64,000 bases of DNA from Amycolatopsis sp. NBC_00345 (GTDB taxonomy: Bacteria; Actinomycetota; Actinomycetes; Mycobacteriales; Pseudonocardiaceae), in the NCBI RefSeq assembly GCF_036116635.1, contig NZ_CP107995.1, positions 3,410,001-3,474,000 of the forward strand, in the 5' to 3' direction. The notes below the pieces were generated by a model that saw only the letters and a program-made list of their open reading frames with translations, had not been told where the DNA came from and ran no database searches. Every line of letters starts with the position of its first letter. Within the stretch, counting starts at the first letter, position 1. Both the position numbers and the translations under genes were made by a program. Below, piece by piece: positions 44,623 through 53,341 of the stretch.

Positions 44623-45347
44623 TGCTGCTGCTCCGTTTCGGTGCCGGTGTACTCGGATACGGTGCCATCGGGTTGCACGACGCGCAGACGCGCCCCCGGC
44701 GGCAGGAACCGGGACAGGTACTTGTCGCAGGTGAACGGCGCTTCCCGGTCGAACTCGCGGGTGCCGCACACCTGCCGGTCGATCACCACGGTTTCGTCCC
44801 GCAATCCCTGTTCCCGCATGGCCATCGCTATCTTCACCTCGACGTGCGTGGCCAGCCGGGTCGCCGGGCGCGGCGCGTTGCTCTCCGCGACGAACCGGGC
44901 GGCCGCCTCGTACTGCGGATCTCCCCGGCCGCTGGCGACCGCGACCGACGTGCCGTCCGAGCGCACCCATTCGCCTTGCGCCTGCCCGCCCGCGACCTCC
45001 GCACGCCCGACCCGGGCGCGTGCTTGCGCGACCCGTTCCGCGCGGGTCGGCGGGTCCGGCGCGGGCTTGCCGGTCGGCTTGTCCACCCCGAGCGTGCCGA
45101 GATAGCCCGCAAGCAACTGTTCGGCGTGCGTGGTGGCGGCGTGGCATCGCCCGACGCCGGTGGCCACAGACTCGGCGAGCGCGGCCAACTGCCCGGCGTC
45201 GGGATCGTTCGTGCCCTCGACCGACTGCCCCCATATCGGCCCCGCCCCGCCGATGAGTCCGTGCGCGGCGGCGAGCGCGGTCTGTGCGGTCGCGATCAAC
45301 GCGAGACCGTGCCGGACGCGGTCGGCTAGTTCCTCGACCGACGCCAC
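44619..45347 (-). CDS. DddA-like (SCP1.201-type) DNA deaminase toxin
   Basis: The 242-residue protein starts at GTG 45347 (AGGGGG 5 nt before). Residues 1-95 are helical with a GPIWGQSVEGTNDP turn. The C-terminal toxin domain begins near GEWVRSDGTSV. Zinc and catalytic residues of the cytidine deaminase fold are His168 and Glu170 in ATHVEVKIAMAMREQG and Cys194/Cys207 in VVIDRQVCG...TCDKYL, followed by RFLPPGARLRVVQPDG. Family members deaminate cytosine in double-stranded DNA. The CxnC spacing (12) is wider than usual. No export signal is seen. Confidence 0.82.
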   Translation of the reverse strand: MASVEELADRVRHGLALIATAQTALAAAHGLIGGAGPIWGQSVEGTNDPDAGQLAALAESVATGVGRCHAATTHAEQLLAGYLGTLGVDKPTGKPAPDPPTRAERVAQARARVGRAEVAGGQAQGEWVRSDGTSVAVASGRGDPQYEAAARFVAESNAPRPATRLATHVEVKIAMAMREQGLRDETVVIDRQVCGTREFDREAPFTCDKYLSRFLPPGARLRVVQPDGTVSEYTGTETEQQQ

Positions 45348-45423
45348 GCAACCCCCTGACACGCCCCATGGAAACCCGGCCGGTGCGGAGCGTGTCGGGG
45401 AACGTCCGCGCCGGCCGGGCAGT

Positions 45424-45645
45424 CTATGACAGGGCGCGCGGCAACGGCACCGCAGCGAGACACGCTGTGCACGGCATCCAGGCCGGGCGGTCGAACCATT
45501 CGAGGTCGCCGGACCAGTACGTCACGCCGCAGTAAGCCGTGATGTGCCACGGGTACTGCTCCGGTTCGGGGAACACGTGCAGCACGCGTTGCGACTCGCC
45601 GACCGTGCCCGGCCACGGTCGGCCCAGCATGATTCGCGCGGTCAT
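45424..45645 (-). CDS. Small protein with CG/CxxC pattern
   Basis: The 73-residue protein (MTARIMLGRPWPGTVGESQR) has GAGGGGCAGACG before its ATG. WHITAYCGVTYWSGDLEWFD and MPCTACLAAVP give one CG and one CxxC, so it may bind zinc. It precedes the toxin gene by 76 nt on the same strand and faces the XRE regulator. Its role in the island is unknown. The spacing of CG and CxxC resembles the Cys cluster of the protein at 23124, but the sequences are otherwise different. Confidence 0.6.
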   Translation of the reverse strand: MTARIMLGRPWPGTVGESQRVLHVFPEPEQYPWHITAYCGVTYWSGDLEWFDRPAWMPCTACLAAVPLPRALS

Positions 45646-45720
45646 CGTCTGCCCCTCGTGTTCGCACCGGCCCACGCCTCTACCTTCGGCGACCAGCGGC
45701 ACCAATGACAGACGTTGCCC

Positions 45721-45740
45721 GTCTACCGTCGTCTACAGTC
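45721..45740. promoter_or_regulatory. Tandem 10-bp repeats before the XRE gene
   Basis: GTCTACCGTC and GTCTACAGTC are adjacent direct repeats, one helical turn apart, 24 nt before the XRE start and between it and the divergent small gene. They are plausible binding sites for the XRE protein. Confidence 0.5.
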
Positions 45741-45763
45741 GGATGCTCGGAGAGGGGCGACGG

Positions 45764-46884
45764 ATGGACCTCGGGGCACGGCTACGGCGTGCGCGCACCG
45801 ACGCGGGAGTGAGCCTTGCCGCGTTGGCGACCCGCACCCACTACAGCAAGCCGCTGCTCGGGCTGCTGGAGACCGGGAAACGCACGATTAGCCCGGACCA
45901 CGTCTCGCCTATTCCCGCGCCCTGTGCGTTCCCGTGACGGCCCTGTACGGCCCGCCGGACGACCCGCTGCGGGTCGCGCACGAATGGTTGGTATCCGAGA
46001 CCACCCCCGTGCAGCGCCACACGGCTGCTGGGCGGCGCGTCGGCGCCACCCTCGCCACCGAGCTAGAGGCGAGGGTGGTCCAGCTGCGCCACCTCGACGA
46101 CGTGATCGGCGGGGGTGACCTCATCCCGCTGGTGCGCCGGGAACTCGCCGACGCCGAACAGGTGGTGAATGAGTCCAGCTACAGCGACGCCACCGGCCGC
46201 CGCTTGCTGACCGCCGTCGGCGAACTCGCTCAGCTGGCCGGGTGGGTGGCCAGCGACGCCGGGCAATACGCCGAAGCCCAGCACGTGTACCTCTCCGGCG
46301 TGTCCGCTGCCCGGGACGCCGGTGACCGGGCGTTGGCCCGGCAACTGCTGTCCAGCCTCGCCTACCAGATAGCGAACGTGGGCGACCCGGCCGACGCGGC
46401 GCTACTGGCCCGCTCCGCCGCTACCGGCGCCCGCGACGCCACCCCCGTCGTCCGTGCGCTGCTGCTGGAACGGGTCGCGTGGGCGAGTGCCCGTTCCCGC
46501 GACACCGACGCCACCCGCCGCACCCTCGACGCCGTGGACGACACCTACGCCGCGCGCACACCTGGTGTCGAAGAGCCGGAGTGGGTGTATTGGCTCGACC
46601 GCAACGAAATCGACGTGATGGCCGGACGCTGCCTGATCGAGCTGGGCGAGCCGGCCCGCGCGGAACCCCTCATCTCCCACGCCGTCGCCGCCTACACACC
46701 CGAGCACACCCGGGAAGTCGCGCTCTACCGGACGTGGATCGCCGAGGCCTACGCCCGCTCCGGCGAACTCGACGCCGCCCGCTCCGCCCTACAGGCCGCC
46801 CGCGAGGCCGGGGACGGGGTCAACTCGACCCGCCTCGCCACCCGCGTCGACCACGTCGCCCGGCTCGTCGGCGCGGACGCCTGA
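45764..46884 (+). pseudogene. XRE/TPR regulator split by a one-base frameshift
   Basis: The first part (MDLGARLRRARTDAGVSLAA...) is an XRE helix-turn-helix. It ends out of frame at 45937. The second, from 45934, is a 316-residue TPR-like helical domain. Inserting one base near 45904-45907 joins them smoothly as DHVSAYSRALCVPVTALYGPPDDPLR, the usual wording of this actinobacterial family. AGAGGGG precedes the ATG. Either the regulator is inactive, or it is made as two chains (the second GTG overlaps the first stop), or the read has an error. Confidence 0.8.
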
Positions 46885-46922
46885 CCACGGTTGTCCCGGC
46901 CCATCGGCCGGGACAACCGTGG
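46885..46922 (+). terminator. Strong terminator after the XRE gene
   Basis: CCACGGTTGTCCCGGCC (46885-46901) pairs perfectly with 46906-46922 around a four-base loop, directly after the stop codon. Confidence 0.85.
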
Positions 46923-47034
46923 GACAACCGAGAGTGCTCAGCGTCCCCCGACGACGACAGCCAGCCGAGGGACGTTTTCGCACGTCAAACGTTACGCGAG
47001 AGGTGTTCCCGCTGGTCACGGAAAGGCCCGTGAA

Positions 47035-47079
47035 TGAAGGCCACCTTCAGGGCATCAACGTCCCTGAAGGTGGCCTTCA
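47035..47079. repeat. CCTGAAGG palindrome
   Basis: Arms 47035-47052 and 47062-47079 (TGAAGGCCACCTTCAGGG and its complement) pair over 18 bp with a 9-nt loop. Each arm is itself nearly palindromic. It lies 17 nt past the DUF3152 stop and may end that transcript. A one-arm copy sits at 43876. Confidence 0.85.
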
Positions 47080-47095
47080 GGGCGTGCCCATGTGG

Positions 47096-48052
47096 TCAGT
47101 GCCCGTCCGGGAACGGCCACTCGTTCGTCACGCAGGTGAGGTGGTCGGCGGGCACCGCGCCCTGGTCGCCGCCCGGCACGTTGTTGAGCCGGGCCACGTA
47201 GTCGTCGGCGACGCCGAACGACTGCTGCATCATCACCGGCGCGGGCTGCCCGTTGCCGCCGCAGCCGACGTGCGAGTGGCCCAGCGCGTGGCCGACCTCG
47301 TGGTTGATCGCGTACACCCGGTAGCCGCTCAGGTTCGGGCCGTAGGCCTTCGCGCCGCGGACCCAGCGGGCCAGGTTGATCAGCACGCGGTGCTTGCTGC
47401 TGCGGAAGCAGGACGCCTCGTAGGTGATGGAGAACCCGCAGGTGTCCGGGCGGTGGGTGGTGTCCGGCGTGGTCAGGCTGACCCGGAAGTCCGGTCGCGC
47501 CGAGCTGCCGTCCACCCGTTGCAGCGCGAGCTTCCCGTCGGCGGTCCAGCTCTTGGCGTCCGACAGGATGCCCTGAACCGCGCTCGCGAAGCTGTCGTCG
47601 CCGGCGTAGCTCGACGGGTCGATGCCGTCCTCGACCTCGACCGTGTAGCGGTAGACCCGCCCGGTGCCGATCTTCTCGCCGGAGCCGGGCACGACGTGCC
47701 AGTTCCCGGTGCCGGACGGGGTGAAGTCGCCGCCGTTCGGCAGGACCGCGGTCTCCCCGTTCAGGTCCACCGGGGCGGCCGGGTTCTCCCGGACGCCGGG
47801 CCCGGCCGCTTCCGAGGCCGGAGCGCCACCGGCCGGCGGCGGGCCCGCCGCGGACTGCTCCGCCGGCTGCGCCGATGGCGCCGGGGCCGTCACGGACTGG
47901 ACCACGACCAGGACCGTGACCACCGCCAGCACCGGCAGCGCGTACACCCGCCAGCCGTAGGTGCCCAGGAACCCCTTGCGCTGAGCGGGTTTCCGCTCCT
48001 CGAGCGGATTGCGCGCCGCGCGCAGCGGTTCGCGTGCGTCGATCTGTGGCAC
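47096..48052 (-). CDS. Membrane-anchored DUF3152 metzincin-like protein
   Basis: The 318-residue protein (GTG start, GGGGA 5-9 nt before) has a cytoplasmic N-terminus and one transmembrane helix (36-55). A Pro/Ala-rich linker leads to a DUF3152 domain (about 105-318). The zinc motif HEVGHALGHSH (His251, Glu252, His255, His261) has the metzincin HExxHxxGxxH shape, and paired Cys flank it. It is probably an extracytoplasmic protease; substrates are unknown. It is divergent from an HTH regulator. Confidence 0.92.
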   Translation of the reverse strand: MPQIDAREPLRAARNPLEERKPAQRKGFLGTYGWRVYALPVLAVVTVLVVVQSVTAPAPSAQPAEQSAAGPPPAGGAPASEAAGPGVRENPAAPVDLNGETAVLPNGGDFTPSGTGNWHVVPGSGEKIGTGRVYRYTVEVEDGIDPSSYAGDDSFASAVQGILSDAKSWTADGKLALQRVDGSSARPDFRVSLTTPDTTHRPDTCGFSITYEASCFRSSKHRVLINLARWVRGAKAYGPNLSGYRVYAINHEVGHALGHSHVGCGGNGQPAPVMMQQSFGVADDYVARLNNVPGGDQGAVPADHLTCVTNEWPFPDGH

Positions 48053-48240
48053 GTACTTCCCCAGTTTCTCCGGTGACGGATACCCCCATCATGGACGGTC
48101 CGGGCCCCGGAAAGGTTGAGACCACGGACCTTCGCCGGTTCCCGGGCCCGCCGCAACGCACCGGCGGCCCGGAGCGGAAAGCCGCGGAGCAGGACTTTCG
48201 ACGGTTCCGCACTGTGCGTGCGAGTGATCATGATGGGCCG

Positions 48241-49128
48241 GTGTCCCCATCTCACCCCGCCTCGTTCGCGGTCACGCTGGACGCCGCGATCGAGGAGTCC
48301 GGGCTCTCGCTCGACCGGCTCCGGCACCACCTCGCCGCCCGCGGCGTGACGCTGTCGCGCTCGGCCCTGTCCTACTGGCGCCGCGGCCGCTCCCAGCCGG
48401 AACGGTCCACGTCGCTGGAAGCCGTGACGCACCTCGAAGCCGTGCTCAGCCTGTCCCCCGGCACGCTGACCTCGCAGCTCGGCCCACGCGCGCCGCGCGG
48501 GCGGTGGCTCGGCCGGCCGGCGGACTGCGTCGAGCGCCGCCGGCTCTGGCCCGAGCTGCGCCCGTTCTCGGCCGAGCTGAAGCCGCCGCCGGACGGCCAG
48601 CTCGCGTTCTGGTCGATCCACGACCGCGTGGTCGTCGACGCCGACGGCAGCGAACGCGCGCTGCGGGTGCACCTGGTCGCCGAGGCCACGATGGACGGCG
48701 TCGACCGGCTGATGACCTACCACCAGTCCGACCACCCGCTGTCCGGCGAGCCGCGCTATCAGGGTGTGCGGTTCGCGCGGACCGGCCGGGTGCGGGTCGA
48801 CCGCGCGACCGGCATGACCGTCGGCGAGCTGCACCTCGACCGCGTGCTCGCGGCGGGTGAGGTGACGGCCGTGGAGTACGAGGTCGTGTTCCCGCCCGGT
48901 GAGCGGATCGACCACTACCACCGGCGGTTCACCCGGCCGGTGCCCGAGTACGTGTGCCAGGTGCAGTTCGGGCTGAACCTGCCGCGGCGCGTGCGGGCCT
49001 ACGAGCAGCGCGGGCTGTCCGGCCCGCGGCACCCGGGCGCGCCGCTGCGGATCGGCACCTCCCACGCGGTCACCTTCGCCGCCCGCGACGTGCGCCCCGG
49101 CCTCTGCGGGCCCCGGTGGGAATGGTGA
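48241..49128 (+). CDS. HTH (XRE-like) regulatory protein
   Basis: The 295-residue protein is given from GTG 48241; the frame is open further upstream and the start is uncertain. LDAAIEESGLSLDRLRHHLAARGV...SALSYWRRGRSQPER (about 10-55) is a helix-turn-helix. The rest is beta-rich (VRFARTGRVRVDRATGMTVGELHL) with a conserved YHRRFTRPVPEYVCQVQF block. This domain pair recurs in actinobacteria with no assigned function. It may sense a ligand through the C-terminal domain. Confidence 0.8.
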   Translation: MSPSHPASFAVTLDAAIEESGLSLDRLRHHLAARGVTLSRSALSYWRRGRSQPERSTSLEAVTHLEAVLSLSPGTLTSQLGPRAPRGRWLGRPADCVERRRLWPELRPFSAELKPPPDGQLAFWSIHDRVVVDADGSERALRVHLVAEATMDGVDRLMTYHQSDHPLSGEPRYQGVRFARTGRVRVDRATGMTVGELHLDRVLAAGEVTAVEYEVVFPPGERIDHYHRRFTRPVPEYVCQVQFGLNLPRRVRAYEQRGLSGPRHPGAPLRIGTSHAVTFAARDVRPGLCGPRWEW

Positions 49129-49271
49129 CGCAATTCTGTGGACAAGGGACGCCGACCTGCGGACTCACCCCGCGTCAGTGCTTCTGTCCACTTCCTCCTG
49201 GTACGCGCCGTGGACACCCGGTTACGGTCCGCGGCACTTCTCCCCGTCCCCGTCGCAGAAAGGCACCCGCC

Positions 49272-49796
49272 ATGCGCCGTCTCACCCGGGCAGTGACGAC
49301 CCTCGCCGCCGCTGCCGTGCTCGTCGCCACCGGCACGGCGACCGCCACCGCCGCACCGGCCAGACCGCTGTCGATGGCGGCCCAGTTCGGCACCGCGGCG
49401 GCGTCGACGTCGCAGGACACCATCGGCGACACCTACCCCGCGAAGTGGCGCGACATCCCGCAGGACTCGGTCGTCGACGACTGGAACATGTACAACCGCG
49501 AGTGCGTCTCGTGGGCGGCGTTCAATGTCGCCGGCCACGGCGAGAGCGCCTCGAACTACGGCGACGCCAAGTACTGGGACGACAACGCGCGCCAGAACGG
49601 CTACCGCGTCGACAGCTCGCCCACCCCTGGCTCGATTGCGCAGACCGACAACGGCACGTACGGCCACGTGGCCATTGTGGACAGTGTGCACGGCGGCACC
49701 GCGACCGTCGAGGACTACAACTGGGCCGGCGACGGACACTACCTCCGGCACGACGTGAACGTCGGCGACTTCCGCTACATCCACTTCTACAACTGA
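49272..49796 (+). CDS. Secreted CHAP-domain peptidoglycan hydrolase
   Basis: The 174-residue exported protein has a signal peptide (1-28, AVTTLAAAAVLVATG) and a CHAP domain. Cys78 in NRECVSWAAF, His132 in YGHVAIVDSV and an acidic/Asn residue near VEDYN (147-150) form the catalytic set. CHAP enzymes are amidases or endopeptidases of peptidoglycan. No wall-binding module is present. AGAAAGG precedes the ATG. The 143-nt leader was inspected for a c-di-AMP riboswitch and none was recognised. Confidence 0.92.
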   Translation: MRRLTRAVTTLAAAAVLVATGTATATAAPARPLSMAAQFGTAAASTSQDTIGDTYPAKWRDIPQDSVVDDWNMYNRECVSWAAFNVAGHGESASNYGDAKYWDDNARQNGYRVDSSPTPGSIAQTDNGTYGHVAIVDSVHGGTATVEDYNWAGDGHYLRHDVNVGDFRYIHFYN

Positions 49797-49804
49797 CCCC
49801 TCGC

Positions 49805-49840
49805 CGCTGACCGGGGCCCGGCGCGGGGTCCCGGTCAGCG
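49805..49840. terminator. Terminator between convergent genes
   Basis: CGCTGACCGGG (49805-49815) pairs with CCCGGTCAGCG (49830-49840) between the CHAP and ATP-grasp genes. Confidence 0.7.
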
Positions 49841-49871
49841 CGTGGCGGCGGATTCGGTCCACAGTGGACCG

Positions 49872-51191
49872 TCAGCAGTGCGCCATCAGGTCCCGCCCCA
49901 GCGCGGCGGTCTCCGACGAGACGAACGCCGAGGCGAGCCGCAGCGTGGTCCGGTCCCGGGCGGCGAGCGCGACGCCGAAGGTGGGGTCGTCGGCGTAGCT
50001 GGAGGACAGGATCGTCGGGACGAGCACCGCTCCCCACGAGGCGCACGCGCGGGTCAGCCGGCTCAGGTGGCCGTGCAGCAGGTCCTCGGAGACGCGCGTC
50101 CCCAGTGGAAGCCGGTCGAACGTGCGGACCAGCCACCGGCCGCCGTGCACCTGCTCCAGCCGGGCCTGGATGGTGAAGGCGACTGCCGGGCCGGTGACCC
50201 GGCAGTTGACCTCGGTGGGGGCGAGCCGGCCGGTCGGGCCGGCGACCAGGTCGACGTCGAACCAGCCCCGGTGGCCGTCCGCGGCGAGCGCGCGGCCGAC
50301 CCGCAGGCAGAACCCGGCGGCCGCCCGCTCCAGCCCGGCCGGCAGCACGCCCGGGCCGACCAGCGCGCCCGCGTAGGACGTGCCCTCCACGTCCATCACG
50401 CCGACGCCGACGAGGAACACCGCGCCGGAGCTGTCGACCACCGCGTCCGCGGTCACGTCCCGGTACGGCCCGGACGCGGGGGCCAGATCCTCGACCAGCG
50501 TTTCCCCGGCGCCGGACAGCCGTCGACGCAGCGCCCGCGCGCCGCCCCGGGCTGAGCGCGGGGTGACGACCACAGCCCCGGATCCGCCCACGCCGTACTC
50601 GGTCTTGAGCACGACGCTCTCACCCCGCCGCGCCCGCCGGATCGCGGCGCGGACGGCCTCGCCGGGTGAGCGGTACCGCTGCTGGGCCGGTACGGCGATC
50701 GCCGGGTCGCCGTCGGCGAGTTCGTGGAACAGGGCGTTCGCGGCGGCCTTCGACTCCCAGGTGCGCACCGCGCGCAGGGCAGCGCCACCGCTTCCCGAAG
50801 CACACCCGGTGGCTTCGAGGAGACGGTCGAGGCCCGCGGTGCGGCCCCAGCCCAGCACCGGGCCGTCCAGCGCGGCGAGCCGGTTCAGCAGGCTCGGCCG
50901 GCCGAGCACGGCGTCGGCGAGGTCCGGCGCGCCGGACAGACCGCCGTACACCTCGACCGGATCCCAGTGCAGGGCCTGGCGCTGGAGGTCGAGCCAGCCG
51001 GGATCGGGCTCCCCCGGCAGCACCACGACCTCGGGATGCGGGCTGTAGAACAGCGCCAGGTCGGCGTAACGGTGGCCGGCCCGCACCGATTCCGCGTCCG
51101 GCTCGGCGAACTGCCCGTTGTAGCCGGCGACGTTGCCGAGGTGGGCCGCTCGCCGGCCGCCGGTCCACGCGTGACGCCAGTCCCCGGTCAT
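49872..51191 (-). CDS. PGM1-type ATP-grasp peptide ligase
   Basis: The 439-residue protein has an N-terminal domain with NVAGYNGQFAEPDA and a nucleotide-binding WGRTAGLDRLLEATG. The ATP-grasp part has Lys196 in VLKTEYGVGGSGAVVV and the metal-site PTEVNCRVTGPAVAF (325-339). This is the pattern of the pheganomycin-type (PGM1) peptide ligases, which join an amino acid or peptide to an N-capped substrate using ATP. Its ATG overlaps the stop of the adenylation-membrane gene (ATGA, 51188-51191), so both act together. Confidence 0.82.
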   Translation of the reverse strand: MTGDWRHAWTGGRRAAHLGNVAGYNGQFAEPDAESVRAGHRYADLALFYSPHPEVVVLPGEPDPGWLDLQRQALHWDPVEVYGGLSGAPDLADAVLGRPSLLNRLAALDGPVLGWGRTAGLDRLLEATGCASGSGGAALRAVRTWESKAAANALFHELADGDPAIAVPAQQRYRSPGEAVRAAIRRARRGESVVLKTEYGVGGSGAVVVTPRSARGGARALRRRLSGAGETLVEDLAPASGPYRDVTADAVVDSSGAVFLVGVGVMDVEGTSYAGALVGPGVLPAGLERAAAGFCLRVGRALAADGHRGWFDVDLVAGPTGRLAPTEVNCRVTGPAVAFTIQARLEQVHGGRWLVRTFDRLPLGTRVSEDLLHGHLSRLTRACASWGAVLVPTILSSSYADDPTFGVALAARDRTTLRLASAFVSSETAALGRDLMAHC

Positions 51192-53179
51192 CGGGAGCGG
51201 TCGGCTCGCGCGGCGGCGCGGGCCGCCGCGCAGAAGAACAGGACCACGACCGCGGCCGCCAGCATCAAGGCGACGTTGAAGACGAACACGAGCACGCCCT
51301 GGCGCGGCCAGTCCTGCGGCGAGCTCAGCCGGTAGAGGTTGTCCTGGGGCCACCAGGCGAGCAGCAGCCAGGCGATCGCCAGGTGCGTCAGCACGGTCAG
51401 CCACCGCGGGCAGCCCCAGCCGGACAGCAGGGAGTAGCCCATGAACAGGTACGCCACCCCGAGCCCGAGCGAAGCGGCCTCCGCGGCGTAGAGCACCTGG
51501 AAGAACGCCGCCCACGGCTGGGGCACCGCCGCGGTGTTCGTGGAGCCGGGCCAGATCACGCTCGTGAGGAAGTACAGCGGCAGCGCGACCGGCACGGCGA
51601 TGAGGAGCATCGCCCCTAAGTAGTGCGGAAGCCGGTCCCCCGGCACCGCGCCTCCCGGCCGCGTGCCCTTGCCCCCGGACCGCGAGTACTTCGGCTTGGG
51701 CGCCCGGGGCAGCCGGTCGCGGTCGACGGCACCGCGGCGGTCCCGCGGCAGGGCCGGCACGGCGACGATCGTCCGCGGCGCCGGAGCGCCGCCCCGCAGC
51801 TGGACCAGCACCGCGATGAGCAAGTGCGGGAAGAGCACCTGCTCGGGATCCGTGACGACGTAGGCGACTGCCTCGTCTTCAGTGTCCTGATAGGACTCAC
51901 CCCGCCGCACGGGCGCACCGGCGACCACGGCGTCACTCACCCCCGGCAGCGACCTCAGCGCGGCCTCGCACTCGGCGACGTCGGACGGGGACAGCCCCGG
52001 CACCCGGACGTCGGCGCGGCCGACGTACTGCAGCAGCCCGTCGGATCGCCGGATGCCCAGGTCACGGGTCTGCTTCACAGCGCCGTCGACCTTCACCGCC
52101 AGCGTTCCGACGCCCGGCACCTCCTTACGACGCCGCCGTCGCCGGGCATCGGTCACGCTCACCCTGGCCCCGGTGACGGGACGGCCGATCAGCGAGACGT
52201 CGTCCGGCCCGCCCAGTTCGGTGGGTTCCAGGCGGCAGATGTCCCGGGGCGACTCGGGAATCCGGTACACGTGCAGGACGCGGGCGTCCGGCCCGAGGAT
52301 CCGCTGGGCCTCCCGGTGCTCGCGCACGAACCAGCTCTCGCCGCTCACGGCGAGCAATCGGACCGACGTCGCCGGTTCCCCGGCCAACCGGCGCAGCAGC
52401 CGGCGGACCACGGGCGTCTCGCACTCCAGCACGGTGATCCGCTCGTCGGCCAGCACCACGGCGAGTTCGTCCACGTCGGCGGTGCGGTCGGAGGTGAAGT
52501 TCCGTTCGAGGACGACCAGGGTGGCGCCCGTGCCCAGCGCCCGTACCCAGTCGCCGGTGAACACGACGGATTCCACGGAGGCGGTCTGCAGCACCCGGTC
52601 TCCGGGAGTTAGTCCATAGTGGACTTTCCAGTCCCGCAGGGCGCCGGCCAGGTGACTGTGCTCGACCACCGACGTCGCCGGGCTCCGCGCGGTGTGGGCG
52701 AGGAAAGCCGGTGCGCTGCCGGTGATCTGGACGTCCGGCCCGGCCGCGCTCTCCCCGGCGATCGCGCCCGCCTCGGTGTCCAGGCAGACGATGCCGGCGT
52801 CGACCGCGTCGGCCAGCCGGATGCGGTGGCTTTCCCGCGTGAGCACGGCCGACGGGGCGACCGCGCGCAGAACCTCACGCAGGACGCCGTCGGGCGCGGA
52901 CGGTTCGAGCATGACGTAGGCGGCGCCGGCCCGGAGCACGGCGAGCACCGACACCGGCAGGTCGGCGGACCGGTCGAGGCAGATCACCACCACGTCGTGG
53001 CCCCGCACACCGCGGCGGATCAGATGGTTCGCCAGCCTCGCCGACGCGTCGTCCAGCTCGCGGTAGGTGAGCGCGCGCTCGCCGCACACCACGGCGACGG
53101 CGTCCGGCGTGGCCCGCGCGTGCGCTTCGACCCGTCGGTGCACCAGCTCGGTTCCGCCGCCACGGTTCTTGTCAGGCAT
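51188..53179 (-). CDS. Degenerate adenylation domain fused to four-helix membrane domain
   Basis: This is a 663-residue fusion. Residues 1-490 follow an NRPS-type A domain (ATPDAVAVVCGERALTYRELD; RAGAAYVMLEPSAP), but the core motifs are worn. A3 reads HTARSPATSVVEHSH, A5 VYRIPESP, and A10 LPRDRRGAVDRD lacks the catalytic Lys position. No carrier domain follows. Residues about 521-655 form four transmembrane helices. It may adenylate or merely bind an acyl/amino acid substrate at the membrane for the coupled ATP-grasp ligase. The function is open. Confidence 0.8.
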   Translation of the reverse strand: MPDKNRGGGTELVHRRVEAHARATPDAVAVVCGERALTYRELDDASARLANHLIRRGVRGHDVVVICLDRSADLPVSVLAVLRAGAAYVMLEPSAPDGVLREVLRAVAPSAVLTRESHRIRLADAVDAGIVCLDTEAGAIAGESAAGPDVQITGSAPAFLAHTARSPATSVVEHSHLAGALRDWKVHYGLTPGDRVLQTASVESVVFTGDWVRALGTGATLVVLERNFTSDRTADVDELAVVLADERITVLECETPVVRRLLRRLAGEPATSVRLLAVSGESWFVREHREAQRILGPDARVLHVYRIPESPRDICRLEPTELGGPDDVSLIGRPVTGARVSVTDARRRRRRKEVPGVGTLAVKVDGAVKQTRDLGIRRSDGLLQYVGRADVRVPGLSPSDVAECEAALRSLPGVSDAVVAGAPVRRGESYQDTEDEAVAYVVTDPEQVLFPHLLIAVLVQLRGGAPAPRTIVAVPALPRDRRGAVDRDRLPRAPKPKYSRSGGKGTRPGGAVPGDRLPHYLGAMLLIAVPVALPLYFLTSVIWPGSTNTAAVPQPWAAFFQVLYAAEAASLGLGVAYLFMGYSLLSGWGCPRWLTVLTHLAIAWLLLAWWPQDNLYRLSSPQDWPRQGVLVFVFNVALMLAAAVVVLFFCAAARAAARADRSR

Positions 53180-53341
53180 CACCGCAGATTCGCACAGGGC
53201 GGTGGGACCCCTCCCGGCCCGGACCAGGGCCCGGCGGACGGGCCGGGCCGTACCCGGCGGAATGGTACGTTCGGCGTTCGCCGGCGCTGTCCACTCCGGA
53301 CCGGTTGGGGTGCCGGCGGTGAAGGCAAGGAGGGAACGCTC

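Noticed and set aside
43988..47095. A complete integrative element with att sites
   Set aside because: The integrase is truncated, no tRNA is adjacent, and the palindrome arms at the edges are members of a repeat family, not clear att repeats.
49129..49271. c-di-AMP riboswitch before the CHAP gene
   Set aside because: Wall hydrolase leaders often carry one, but I could not find the conserved core segments here.
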